The notes below the pieces were generated by a model, which worked only from the letters and a program-made list of their open reading frames with translations, was not told the origin of the DNA and did no database searches. Below, piece after piece: positions 44,838 to 53,930 of a stretch of DNA of 64,000 nucleotides. This DNA comes from an uncultured Carboxylicivirga sp. (GTDB taxonomy: Bacteria > Bacteroidota > Bacteroidia > Bacteroidales > Marinilabiliaceae): positions 16,856-80,855 of the forward strand of contig CANLLN010000022.1 in assembly GCA_947491945.1 (NCBI GenBank), read 5' to 3'. The position numbers and the translations under genes are program-made. How positions within the stretch are numbered: the stretch's first letter is position 1; each line of letters starts with the position of its first letter.

Positions 44838-46670
44838 TCAGGCTTTCTTGATAATCATCTCACATTTTTTACAGTCAAAAGCCAGCTCGTAACTGTCTTT
44901 TGCATTATAAAGGGTTAGTGGTAATAACTTTTTTGCTTCAGGATGCTCTTTCAGGCACTGATTGTTCATGTAAAGCAGGCAGTGTTTGGTACGCATCAGC
45001 TCTGTGCCGGCTCCCTTCGGCTGTTTCTCAAAGCCCCAGTCTGCTTTTTTAACCCCATGTCTGCGGTAAAACGACTGGGCTTTCTCATTGATAATATTGG
45101 CAGTGTAGTTGAGTTCGGTTTTTGGGAACTCAATGTTATTAGGGTTCAGCTTACGTTCTTTTGCCCTGAAATGCTGTCGGCGTTTGGCTTCATGCTGCTC
45201 AATGAGTTCGCGTCGCAGGGCGTTGAGCGCTTTAGCCTGAAAGAACCAGTCGCTTTTTAAATCAATAACTACTTGTTTGGGATGAAAGACTGTTGCCCCC
45301 AGCTTTGAAATCTGTTTTTGTATCTGTTCCAGAGCTCGTTCGGGATGGCTGGCCGCATCGGGATGCAGGTCGGCCTGCAGGGATGAGTGCAGCTTATCGC
45401 TGTCAATAATGCTCAGCTCAAAGCCTCCATCTTTTTCGGTAAAATACAGTTCGGCATCAATCTTACGCATGCTGGTACTGCTGCTGATGGTGTCGGTGAA
45501 GGACTTATCGAAATTGCGATATAGCGCCATGCCCGGCTTGATGCCTTTCATGCTGTTGGGGTAAATCTTTTTATTCACGACTTTATTAACCTTCAGGCCG
45601 TTGAGCGTATCTTTATTGTAGAAGAAGCACAGTCCGTCGCCGTTGGAAAGCTCTTTAGAGGTGTTAAGTACAAAATAATCCTTGGCCGTTTGCCTTACTT
45701 TACCCAGTGCTTCGCCCATATTCTTGGGTGTGTTGATGGAGGCTATGTCTGCCTCGCGACCATTTACAAAATAGGTGGTGAAACCGCGGTTAAAGCTTTT
45801 GTTCACATCGGGTGAAAAACCTGAACGGCTTTGTCCCGATGAGGCAGGCCTCAGGTCGGTGCGTCCGGCTATTATTTTATCGAGAAGTTGTCGGTAATGA
45901 GCCGTAACATTAGCTACATAGTCTTTGTCTTTCAGTCGTCCCTCAATTTTAAAGGAGGAGATGCCGGCATCAATCAGTTGCTCCAGGTACGACGAGAGGT
46001 TGAGGTCTTTCAGTGAAAGCAGGTGTTTATCCTTGTAAAGCAGTGTGCCATCTTGGCTTTTCAGGTTGTACTTGAGGCGGCAGGGTTGAGCACATTCGCC
46101 GCGGTTGGCACTGCGCTTATTAATGGCAGCGCTCATATAGCACTGTCCGCTGTAGCACACGCACAAGGCGCCGTGTATAAAATATTCCAGAGGTACAGTG
46201 CTGTGCTTGCTAATGGCTTTTATCTGGTTGAGTGATAGCTCGCGCGCCAATACAACCTGATCGAAGCCCACATCCTGCAGGAATTTGACTTTCTCCGGAC
46301 TGCGGTTGTCGGTTTGTGTGCTGGCATGAATGGGTATGGGAGGCAGGTCTGTCTCCAGCAGTCCCATGTCCTGTATAATAAGGGCGTCGGCGCCCAGCTG
46401 GTATAGTTGATGGATAAGGGTATTGGCCGCTTTTAGCTCGTGGTCGAAAAGCAAGGTATTAAGTGTTATGTACACTTTGGCACCAAACAGGTGAGCAGTA
46501 TTAATCAGCTGTTCTATATCATCGAGTGAATTGCCGGCATTTTTGCGGGCGCCAAAACCCGGCCCGCCGATATAAACAGCATCGGCACCATGGGCAATGG
46601 CGGCGAGTCCGCATTGTAAGTCCTTTGCCGGAGAAAGTAATTCTATTGCTTTAAGTGCCTGACTGTTCAT
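44838..46670 (-). CDS. Peptidase U32 family protein (RlhA/YdcP-like)
   Basis: Protein of 610 residues. The N-terminal TIM barrel carries the U32 signature with its cysteine cluster (EYFIHGALCVCYSGQCYMS; RSANRGECAQPCRLKY), and the C-terminal part matches the DUF3656-type extension. Relatives hydroxylate 23S rRNA C2501 (RlhA) or tRNA U34 (TrhP); the DUF3656 extension and length favour the RlhA branch. The extreme C-terminus has further Cys pairs (CLKEHPE, FDCKKCEMI). The gene is divergent from the SLC13 gene and has its own -7 box at 46761-46768. Confidence 0.88.
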   Translation of the reverse strand: MNSQALKAIELLSPAKDLQCGLAAIAHGADAVYIGGPGFGARKNAGNSLDDIEQLINTAHLFGAKVYITLNTLLFDHELKAANTLIHQLYQLGADALIIQDMGLLETDLPPIPIHASTQTDNRSPEKVKFLQDVGFDQVVLARELSLNQIKAISKHSTVPLEYFIHGALCVCYSGQCYMSAAINKRSANRGECAQPCRLKYNLKSQDGTLLYKDKHLLSLKDLNLSSYLEQLIDAGISSFKIEGRLKDKDYVANVTAHYRQLLDKIIAGRTDLRPASSGQSRSGFSPDVNKSFNRGFTTYFVNGREADIASINTPKNMGEALGKVRQTAKDYFVLNTSKELSNGDGLCFFYNKDTLNGLKVNKVVNKKIYPNSMKGIKPGMALYRNFDKSFTDTISSSTSMRKIDAELYFTEKDGGFELSIIDSDKLHSSLQADLHPDAASHPERALEQIQKQISKLGATVFHPKQVVIDLKSDWFFQAKALNALRRELIEQHEAKRRQHFRAKERKLNPNNIEFPKTELNYTANIINEKAQSFYRRHGVKKADWGFEKQPKGAGTELMRTKHCLLYMNNQCLKEHPEAKKLLPLTLYNAKDSYELAFDCKKCEMIIKKA

Positions 46671-46724
46671 TAATTTTTATTTAGCTAATTGGCATGGCCG
46701 ATTAGTTATTTTATATTTAATTTA

Positions 46725-46732
46725 TATTTTTG
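46725..46732 (+). promoter_or_regulatory. Possible -7 box of the SLC13 gene
   Basis: TATTTTTG, 61 bp before the start codon of the + strand gene. It lies within the divergent intergenic region. Confidence 0.45.
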
Positions 46733-46760
46733 TTTCTCTTCCATTCGTCGTAATCGGGAG

Positions 46761-46768
46761 CAAAAGTA
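46761..46768 (-). promoter_or_regulatory. Probable -7 box of the U32 gene
   Basis: Read on the minus strand TACTTTTG, a match to TAnnTTTG, 91 bp upstream of the U32 start. It lies downstream of the + strand box, so the two divergent transcripts overlap at their 5' ends. Confidence 0.45.
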
Positions 46769-46792
46769 ATATATTTATTTGACCTTAAACAG

Positions 46793-48580
46793 ATGCCGAG
46801 TATTGACGTAATAGTCGTTTTTGCTGTAATTGCTTTTATACTGCTATCATTGTATCGCGAATGGATGGGGGCAGCCTTCACCTTTTTTGTGGCGGTGATG
46901 GTGTTGGGTATCTTTAAAATTTTAACGCCGGCCGAAATATTGGAGGGATTTGCCAATGAGCAGATTGCTGTTATTATTATGCTGTTGCTGCTGGGCGATG
47001 CCATTCGTCAAACTTCTGTGATCGAGATTTTCTTTGCCAAAATATTTCCGGCTTCCTCCAGCTATAAAGGCTTCTTAGCACGTATGATGCTGTGGGTAGG
47101 GGGCTTTTCTGCTTTTTTGAATAATACTCCGTTGGTGGCCGTGATGATGCCTTATGTGCATCAATGGAGTCGCCGTAACAACATCTCTTCGTCAAAACTT
47201 CTGATACCTCTGTCGTATGCGGCCATTCTGGGGGGCTGTGTTACCTTAATTGGTACTTCTACCAATCTTATCGTTAGTGGTATGGTGGTCGATCAGGAGA
47301 TCATACCGAACATGCGACCCTTGGAAATGTTTGATTTTGTGTGGGTAGGTTTGCCCATGCTGGTTATTGGTTTTCTTTATCTCTACTTTTTCAGCTATCG
47401 GCTATTGCCTGATCGTGCCACGGCCTTGGCGGATTTTAAAGGGGCTGATCGTAAATATTTGGTAGAGGCCGAGATCCGCAGTAACTCAGGGCTGATTGGT
47501 AAGGTGGTGAAAGAGGTCGATTTTAAGGGTAAGTACGGATTGTTAGTGGTAGAGATATGCCGTGGCAAACAGGTGATTCAGATACGTGAGGGTAATTTTG
47601 TTTTGCGAGAAGGTGATGTGTTGCGTTTTGCCGGCGATCATACCAATATTGCCCGTTTGCTGTCTGATAACAGTGACCTGACAGTGCCTTCCGTGGGCAT
47701 GATGTCGAAGCTGAAGCGTTCGCAGATTGTTGAGATTGTTATTTCACATAATAGCTCGCTGATTACCAAACTAGTGAAAGATATTTATTTCCGTGGTAAC
47801 TACGACTCGGCATTGCTCGCTATCCATCGTAATGGTGAACGCCTGCGCGGAGGTATTGATGATGTGAAGTTGAAAGCCGGCGATGTGCTTCTGTTGTTGG
47901 CCGGTGATAACTTTACAAGTCACCTGGAAAATGAGATTGATTTTTATGTGATATCGCGCGTGAAGGAATTACGCAAGCCCGAACGCTATAAAATATGGGC
48001 TCTGTTTGGAGGTACGTTGCTGGCGATTTTTCTGGCAGCTATTAAGTTGGTACCACTATTTTTAGGTCTGCTTATTGTGTTGGCCATGATTAATATCCTT
48101 AAGGTGGTGTCGGCCAAAGATTTGCCCAAGAGTATCGATTATAACCTGGGTGTTATTATTGCGTTGTCCATGGCACTGGGCACGGCTATGATTAAAACAG
48201 GTGTGGCGGATATGATTGCCAATACGGTCATTCGCACCTTTCTGCCCTTTGGGCGTATCTCACTGTTAGTGGGTATTTATTTGATTACCTCGGTGCTGGC
48301 TGCTTATATTACCAATAAAGCAGCTGTGGCCATTATGTTTCCCATTGCCATTACAGCGGCCAAAAATCTGCCCCTTGATCCCATGCCTTTTGTGTTGGTG
48401 GTTTCTTTTGCGGCGGCAGCTAATTTTATTACTCCTATTGGCTATCAGACTAACCTGATGGTCTACGGTCCCGGTGGGTATAACTTTAAGGATTTCTTTA
48501 AGATAGGATTGCCCTTGACCGTTATTTATATGCTGGTTACCATTGGTATTCTCAGCTATATGTATTTTCCGGGTGGATAA
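46793..48580 (+). CDS. SLC13/DASS family anion transporter with two TrkA-C domains
   Basis: Membrane symporter of 595 residues. Helices at both ends enclose two central RCK_C/TrkA-C domains (about 215-300 and 305-390), a layout of prokaryotic SLC13-related sulfate or dicarboxylate carriers. The two SNT-type motifs are visible: FLNNTPLVAVMMPYV with GTSTNLIVSG near 160, and NKAAVAIMFPIAI with PIGYQTNLMVYGPGGY near 545. Sulfate or dicarboxylate is likely but the sequence does not decide. It is the only gene on its transcript. Confidence 0.9.
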   Translation: MPSIDVIVVFAVIAFILLSLYREWMGAAFTFFVAVMVLGIFKILTPAEILEGFANEQIAVIIMLLLLGDAIRQTSVIEIFFAKIFPASSSYKGFLARMMLWVGGFSAFLNNTPLVAVMMPYVHQWSRRNNISSSKLLIPLSYAAILGGCVTLIGTSTNLIVSGMVVDQEIIPNMRPLEMFDFVWVGLPMLVIGFLYLYFFSYRLLPDRATALADFKGADRKYLVEAEIRSNSGLIGKVVKEVDFKGKYGLLVVEICRGKQVIQIREGNFVLREGDVLRFAGDHTNIARLLSDNSDLTVPSVGMMSKLKRSQIVEIVISHNSSLITKLVKDIYFRGNYDSALLAIHRNGERLRGGIDDVKLKAGDVLLLLAGDNFTSHLENEIDFYVISRVKELRKPERYKIWALFGGTLLAIFLAAIKLVPLFLGLLIVLAMINILKVVSAKDLPKSIDYNLGVIIALSMALGTAMIKTGVADMIANTVIRTFLPFGRISLLVGIYLITSVLAAYITNKAAVAIMFPIAITAAKNLPLDPMPFVLVVSFAAAANFITPIGYQTNLMVYGPGGYNFKDFFKIGLPLTVIYMLVTIGILSYMYFPGG

Positions 48581-48815
48581 GTATTGTGAGACGAGAGAGG
48601 TGAGTCGTAAGAGGGAGAGAGGTTTGTGTTTGGTTTTAGTGTAATGATCATTAATTGAATTAGTTAGTTTTCGGTAGTTCGCGTTCGTGTATTTTTTTGG
48701 CGGAAAATAACCACAAGTTGTCAATAGTCTTAATACTCAAATCTTGATACTTTTGTACTTTCTGGCTTGTCATGTTAGGAAGTGTAGTAAAAACAATATC
48801 TGATAAGGATAAGAA

Positions 48816-48849
48816 AAAGCCCCAATCTTTTTAGTAGAAATGGGGCTTT
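48816..48849 (-). terminator. Bidirectional rho-independent terminator
   Basis: AAAGCCCCA (48816-48824) and TGGGGCTTT (48841-48849) pair; T-tracts lie on the minus-strand side (TTTTTCTT). It ends the coiled-coil lipoprotein gene and may also serve the SLC13 gene. Confidence 0.8.
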
Positions 48850-48869
48850 ATTGATGAGGTGATGTTGCC

Positions 48870-49586
48870 TTAGTAGTGTCCAAGCAGCTTGGCTACTTTA
48901 TCAACATGCTGGCTTTTGTTGGGATCAATGGATTGATTACTGCTCTTGGCCTTTAGCATTTCTTTACGCAAGGCTATAAAGGCTTTTGATACCTCCGACA
49001 TATTCTGCTGACTCCTAACAAGTCGCTTCTCCATATCCTTCAATTGGTTTGATTGTGCTTCAAGTTCTTTTTGCAGTTCAACACGTTTCAGGTTGCTGCT
49101 GTTGGTTTTCTCGCGCGATGTGCGCAGCTCGTCCTGCAATAGTTTATTGCGTTCTTTGGCCTGTCGAAGCGAATAGTTTAGGCTGGCGGTATCGCGCTGT
49201 AATATGGTGAGGCGGCGGGTAGCCTTATTCAGTGCTTCGTGGGTGGTGTATGCGTCTGCCTGGTTGGCTTTGAATTTACTAACGGTTTCCTCTAGCTTAG
49301 CACTCAGTGCCTCACTCTCATCTTTCAGGCGGGTAACCCGAATCATCATATCCGATATTTCATCCGATTTGAGGGCGTTACTCTGGTTGAAATCTTCCTT
49401 CATGCGCTCATAGTCGGCAATGGCATGATCAAGATCGTCTTGCAGCTTATTGCTCTCAGCTGTTTTTAACTCGAGACCTGTTTCAAGTTTGGTGTTTTCA
49501 AGTAGTAGTGCCTCGTATTTCTTTTTTGATACTACGCAGCTACTAAGTAAAAGGGCGATGCTTAAGAAGATAGTTACTCTAGCCAT
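48870..49586 (-). CDS. Coiled-coil lipoprotein
   Basis: Protein of 238 residues, started at ATG 49584-49586 (MARVTIFLSIALLLSSCVVS), which puts the lipobox Cys at 17; the frame opens seven codons upstream. The rest is almost entirely heptad coiled coil (for example LETGLELKTAESNKLQDDLD), with a Lys/Ser/Gln-rich end. Bacteroidota lipoproteins of this type usually end in an OmpA peptidoglycan-binding domain, which is absent here. An OmpA-less paralogue or a truncated gene is possible; the stop is followed by an ordinary terminator, so nothing suggests recent damage. Confidence 0.7.
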   Translation of the reverse strand: MARVTIFLSIALLLSSCVVSKKKYEALLLENTKLETGLELKTAESNKLQDDLDHAIADYERMKEDFNQSNALKSDEISDMMIRVTRLKDESEALSAKLEETVSKFKANQADAYTTHEALNKATRRLTILQRDTASLNYSLRQAKERNKLLQDELRTSREKTNSSNLKRVELQKELEAQSNQLKDMEKRLVRSQQNMSEVSKAFIALRKEMLKAKSSNQSIDPNKSQHVDKVAKLLGHY

Positions 49587-49897
49587 ATTTAATCGTTTTT
49601 GATTCAATGTTTGAAAAGCTTCAAGCCTTAAATATATACTAAAAGTAAGGAATTACCCCAATAATGGAAAAAAGCCTTGTGGGTGTTAGTGTGTAAGTCT
49701 TGTGCTTTATTGGTTGTATAATTCTTTGTTATGGATTGTAATGATCAGGTAGATAGGGTGTTTGAATGAGGTGGTGAGAGGAGAAAACCTAATCTTTTGG
49801 AGTAGGCCTTTCAGTGGTGGCAGGGTGTGGGTGTGCCAAAAAAAGTATTATCTTAACGTCTTCAAGTAGTATTAGCGGATCGATAAAAGGAAATAAT

Positions 49898-51040
49898 ATG
49901 CTGAATAAAAGGAATGCAGTGACTGTTATAAGTGGATTGTTAATGTGTATTGGTGCAATGGTGCAGGCTCAGAATATAGACCTGAAGGGACGCATTGTTG
50001 ATGCGGAAACCAATAAACCTGTTGAGTTTGCCAATATTGGTGTGGTAAGTACTTACATGGGTACAGCCTCTGATTTTGATGGTTATTATGAGCTAAGCGT
50101 CAATGAGAGTTATGCCAATTACAAGGTGCAGATATCAGCTGTGGGCTATAAGGTAAAGGAGTTTACGGTAGATGAGCTGCACGTGCTAAAAGGGGAGGCT
50201 ATCAAACTTTTTACTCAGACTTACGGACTGGAGGAGGTGGATGTAAAGGCAGATTCCAAACGTTTGTATGGCATACTGAAAACCGCGGCTAATGTAATTG
50301 GGGATTCCTATAAGGGATCCTATGGTGCCCGGGTATATATGCAGCAATCCTTTAAGGAGCAGACAAGCGAGGCAGTGATATATTATACCGATGCACAAGG
50401 TTATGGAATACGTAGTTTGGCTGCGGCACACAGCAGCCGGGGCTTTGAAGTGCAGGAGCTGCGCCGTAACTATTCTCCTACGCCTATTGAGGGAGGAATG
50501 CTCTATGCCAATGATGTGTTGGCTTTTGATATTGTGAGGCAGCGGGGCAATGTGCTGGATGTGGCCTTTGTGAATGATTATAGCTTGGAGTTGGCAGATG
50601 AGACTGTTGTAGGGGGGGACTCAGTATGGGTGATTCGATATAAGCTGAATGAACCTGATGTAGCCAAAACGGGCGATGCCTACTGTAAGGAATACAAAGG
50701 GCTGATATTTATTCGGCAGAATGATTACGCTGTATTGCGCAATGAGCTGGAGTTTGTGTCGAACGGCTTTTTTCATGCCGGGCGCGATGCCTATCGCAAT
50801 GAGGTGGGCGATGCCTTGTACAAGGGGCATGTGGTATCGGATTATCGCCTTACCGAGGATGGTAAATATGCTCTGAGTAAAGTGGTGTACAGTGGCGATG
50901 GTGTTAATGGTAAGCGTACAATTGAGTGGATTGTATATGATTATGAGCCTTATCAGAAGGCTGCACAGCGATCTTATTTCAGCAATCGGGAAGCGGATAA
51001 GGATTTCTGGAGTCGCTTTGCGCTACCTGCTGACCGCTAA
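49898..51040 (+). CDS. CarboxypepD_reg-like domain protein
   Basis: Exported protein of 380 residues. The open frame extends to a GTG at 49814, but ATG 49898 gives the signal peptide (NAVTVISGLLMCIGAMVQAQ). Residues 20-105 form a carboxypeptidase regulatory-like domain (LKGRIVDAETNKPVEFANIG; ASDFDGYYELSV), as on SusC-type receptors, but no plug or barrel follows; the remainder is an unannotated beta-rich region. This matches DUF5686-related or stand-alone CarboxypepD_reg proteins. Role unknown. Confidence 0.78.
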   Translation: MLNKRNAVTVISGLLMCIGAMVQAQNIDLKGRIVDAETNKPVEFANIGVVSTYMGTASDFDGYYELSVNESYANYKVQISAVGYKVKEFTVDELHVLKGEAIKLFTQTYGLEEVDVKADSKRLYGILKTAANVIGDSYKGSYGARVYMQQSFKEQTSEAVIYYTDAQGYGIRSLAAAHSSRGFEVQELRRNYSPTPIEGGMLYANDVLAFDIVRQRGNVLDVAFVNDYSLELADETVVGGDSVWVIRYKLNEPDVAKTGDAYCKEYKGLIFIRQNDYAVLRNELEFVSNGFFHAGRDAYRNEVGDALYKGHVVSDYRLTEDGKYALSKVVYSGDGVNGKRTIEWIVYDYEPYQKAAQRSYFSNREADKDFWSRFALPADR

Positions 51041-51113
51041 TGCTGGTCTGGGGGAGGTGAGAAGATCTTTTCTAATCGTGTAGAAAAACGAATCTTAATC
51101 GATTTATATCAAT

Positions 51114-51155
51114 AAAAAAGGGGATTTGCCAGTACTTGAGCAGCTCCCCTTTTTT
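51114..51155. terminator. Bidirectional terminator between convergent genes
   Basis: AAAAAAGGGGA (51114-51124) pairs with TCCCCTTTTTT (51145-51155) with a 20-base loop; T or A tracts on both sides. Confidence 0.85.
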
Positions 51156-51174
51156 ACATGTTGATAGATGATCT

Positions 51175-52614
51175 TTAATTTTTTATTCGGTAACACCGTA
51201 CCCACTCCAATGTCATGGAAGGATCGTCTTTTAGTTGCTCCACGTCTTCGGTGAGGTGCGAGCTAAATACAATGTACATGGGAGATGAGGGGATATTTTG
51301 TGTCTGCTCATTTACCTTAACCCCATTGATAAACCAGCTTATTCTATCCTGCGTCCATTCCAATGAGTAGATATAGTAGCCTTTGTCGAAACTGGCACCT
51401 GTAACGGTTTTGGAAATGCGCTCGGCACCCTTTCCATTAAGAAGTTGAGTCCCCGCAGTAAAGCTTTTGGCATTGGCGTCTTCAAAACGGAAGATGTCGA
51501 TCTGTGGCGCCATTTTTTCTCCCACCATCCAAAAGGCGTGCTGTACAGGCTGTACCTGATTCACTTTTACCTTGGCCTCGAATTTACCGTATAACTGGCG
51601 ATGGCTCTGACCCGTGCTGATTAAGCCTGAGGTGAAATCAAATTCTTTGGGTACAAAACCGTGCTGCGTCGTCCATGCCAGGCCGGCTACTTTTTCATTC
51701 TTCGTACTAATTTGAGCACCACCGCCGTTGATGCAGATGTTGGTGTCTTTGAAAAACTGTCGCTCATTATCCAGTACGTAGGTCTTATTTAAAAGTGCTT
51801 TACCCCAGTAATAAGCGGTAATCCATTTTTCCTTGTTTAGCTGCTTTGTCTCAAAATTATCGTCGAAGCATAACTCCCATTGAGCTATATCACCGAAATT
51901 ATTGCGTTTTTCTGTCTTTAGGTACCAGTTGTAGTCGGGCGACTTAAGTAGCTTCTGGTATTCCTGTATTAGGCTGTATTCCTCCGATTTCTGAAAGCGC
52001 TTTTTGTCTTCCATCTCCTTTTTGAAGGCGATAAATTTCTCAGCGCTCACCTCCTTTTCCAGTTCGTGGAATTGCTTTAGGCGCTCTGAGTTATGGATGT
52101 GTTGATAGTTTTTATAATTCGAAGAGTTGACCTGCTTGTTATAGAGTTTAATATCCTTATCCTTTTTAAGTGCTTTGTGGCGTTTAAGCTTTTGGAAGGC
52201 TTCGGTTTTTTTAAAGCCTTTTTGTTGTTTAGCACTATTAAATTCGCTGCTGCGTATATATTCGTTTAGATCTGCTAGCTCCTTCAATTTGTCAGATTTG
52301 GCTATTTCTTCAACCTTCTGAGCCATGCCCGATGCCTGATACTTGAAGTAGCGTTTTAGTTCGCTCGATTTTTTTTGAGTATGGTATTTTTTCAGCTGTC
52401 GGTATGCAGCCGTGTCCTTAAATCGCTCTTTCTTGAGTGTTTCAACTTTCTTTTTAAAATCAGACGTATTAATAAGTATCTCCAGCTCCTTTATGCGCTT
52501 GAGTTCATCCGAATGGGTATAGGCTATAAAGCGTTGGTAGTTAGTTTTAATATCCTCTTGCTCAGCTTCATATTTAGCTGTAACGGGGTATTTGCGTAAG
52601 GTAAATAGTGCCAT
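51175..52614 (-). CDS. Three-repeat helical protein with GH16-like C-terminal domain (catalytic Glu replaced)
   Basis: Protein of 479 residues, started at the ATG complementary to 52612-52614. No signal peptide or lipobox, so cytoplasmic or exported by another route. Residues 35-91, 107-161 and 176-233 are three imperfect repeats of a Lys/Glu-rich helical unit (pattern S-x-x-LK-x3-EL, then F-x3-K, then [KR]F-x-[KD][ST]-x-[AE][YF]). Residues 245-479 resemble a GH16 laminarinase-type sandwich (TSGLISTGQSHRQLYGKFEA; a YSLEWTQDRISWFINGV block). The catalytic ExDxxE reads QIDIFRFE (Gln371, Asp373), so the nucleophile is missing. It may bind a polymer without cutting it. Divergent from VTC and CotH genes. 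Confidence 0.75.
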   Translation of the reverse strand: MALFTLRKYPVTAKYEAEQEDIKTNYQRFIAYTHSDELKRIKELEILINTSDFKKKVETLKKERFKDTAAYRQLKKYHTQKKSSELKRYFKYQASGMAQKVEEIAKSDKLKELADLNEYIRSSEFNSAKQQKGFKKTEAFQKLKRHKALKKDKDIKLYNKQVNSSNYKNYQHIHNSERLKQFHELEKEVSAEKFIAFKKEMEDKKRFQKSEEYSLIQEYQKLLKSPDYNWYLKTEKRNNFGDIAQWELCFDDNFETKQLNKEKWITAYYWGKALLNKTYVLDNERQFFKDTNICINGGGAQISTKNEKVAGLAWTTQHGFVPKEFDFTSGLISTGQSHRQLYGKFEAKVKVNQVQPVQHAFWMVGEKMAPQIDIFRFEDANAKSFTAGTQLLNGKGAERISKTVTGASFDKGYYIYSLEWTQDRISWFINGVKVNEQTQNIPSSPMYIVFSSHLTEDVEQLKDDPSMTLEWVRCYRIKN

Positions 52615-53139
52615 CAATTATTAAGTTTTAGGCGTTTTATGAATGTATGATACGATGATTAACGAATAAGGTTTAATCTTTTGTTATTTTTTTTTGACAG
52701 CAATGGGGTGTTCGTATTTGTGTTTTTCGGTGTTCGGTATAGAACATCTTACGGTAGTTTTTATTATGGGTTGACTTTATAAAGTGCTGTTAATTAACTG
52801 TTAGTGACTGTTGGTTTGGTTGTTGATGTACTCTAATGCGACAGATCAATAATGATTGATTATGGCTTTTAAATTGAAAGCTTGTGCTTATTTTGAAAAA
52901 TCTGGTTTAGTTATATTAACATTCCTTAAGCTTGTTTAGGTAAAATCATAAGGAACTATAAGTAGTTATCAACCAGAGTTGTACGTAGTTTAAATGCTTT
53001 TTTAAGCCTTTATGGCTATTAATTTTCATGGGCTTTCAATAAACATGATTTCGGTCATGAATAATGATTTTTAAAAATGAGTCTTTTGCAGTGAAAATTT
53101 AAACCACTTGTATTTAAGACTTGAAAATATTGGTGTATT
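52615..53139. other. Long AT-rich divergent intergenic region
   Basis: 525 bases between the GH16-like and VTC genes with several A/T runs and no open frame worth calling. I found no unambiguous TAnnTTTG box on either strand. It presumably holds both promoters and perhaps a regulator site. Confidence 0.5.
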
Positions 53140-53919
53140 ATGAACGATTTGTTACAGTTGGTTAGCTTTTTTGATACCACCTCTTTATGTGAGATGAACA
53201 GGGCAAAGTTATTGAACAGGGTGGATACAAAGTATGTTGTGTCACCGGCTGTATTGATAAATGCTTTGGCACAGCATGTTGATGAATACGAGGTTTTATC
53301 CATCAATGATAAGATGAGTCTGGCTTATAGTACTATTTATTTTGATACCGACGATTTGGCCATGTACAAGGAACATCATAATGGCAGAACCCATCGTTAT
53401 AAAGTGCGTTACCGCCAGTATCAGGAGACGGGAGATAGGTTTCTTGAGGTGAAGGAGAAGGTGAAGAATCGAACCGTAAAGCACCGCTTACGTGTTGATA
53501 ATTTTACATATCCTATCACACAGCGTCTGGCGAGCCTGGTGAAGGATTGTACACCCTATGAGGCGTGTGACCTGGAGCCTAAAATGACAACAGATTTCAA
53601 TCGCATTACACTCATTAATAAGCAGGCTTGCGAGCGCATCACCATCGATTTGAATATTCGTTTTAGTAATGATCAGGATAAGACTTATTCCTTGGGTAAT
53701 TGTGCCATTGTAGAAATTAAGCGAGATAAGGAAGGGGTGTATTCGCCACTTGCCCGATCGCTGAAGAGCGAGGGTGTATTGCCCTTATCAGTAAGTAAGT
53801 ATTGCCTGGGTACCATTGCTCTTAATAACAAGGTGAAATACAATCGTTTTAAGCCTCGTCTGCGTGTTGTGGAAGGGGTGATGGAGCGTGCTGGTAATCA
53901 GCTGGCAATGGTGGTTTAA
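53140..53919 (+). CDS. VTC domain protein (polyphosphate polymerase-like)
   Basis: Protein of 259 residues consisting of one VTC domain, the tunnel fold of the yeast vacuolar transporter chaperone Vtc4 that makes polyphosphate from ATP. Visible features: LLNRVDTKYVV at residue 24 with the conserved Arg and Lys, STIYFDTDDLAMY near 64, HRYKVRYRQY and FLEVKEKVKNRTVKHRLRV basic strands near 84-118, and the acidic AIVEIKRDK near 188 followed by SVSKYCLG near 211. No membrane segment. The stop is 11 bases before the CotH-like gene. Polymerase activity is inferred. Confidence 0.85.
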   Translation: MNDLLQLVSFFDTTSLCEMNRAKLLNRVDTKYVVSPAVLINALAQHVDEYEVLSINDKMSLAYSTIYFDTDDLAMYKEHHNGRTHRYKVRYRQYQETGDRFLEVKEKVKNRTVKHRLRVDNFTYPITQRLASLVKDCTPYEACDLEPKMTTDFNRITLINKQACERITIDLNIRFSNDQDKTYSLGNCAIVEIKRDKEGVYSPLARSLKSEGVLPLSVSKYCLGTIALNNKVKYNRFKPRLRVVEGVMERAGNQLAMVV

Positions 53920-53930
53920 TTATTCTGGAG

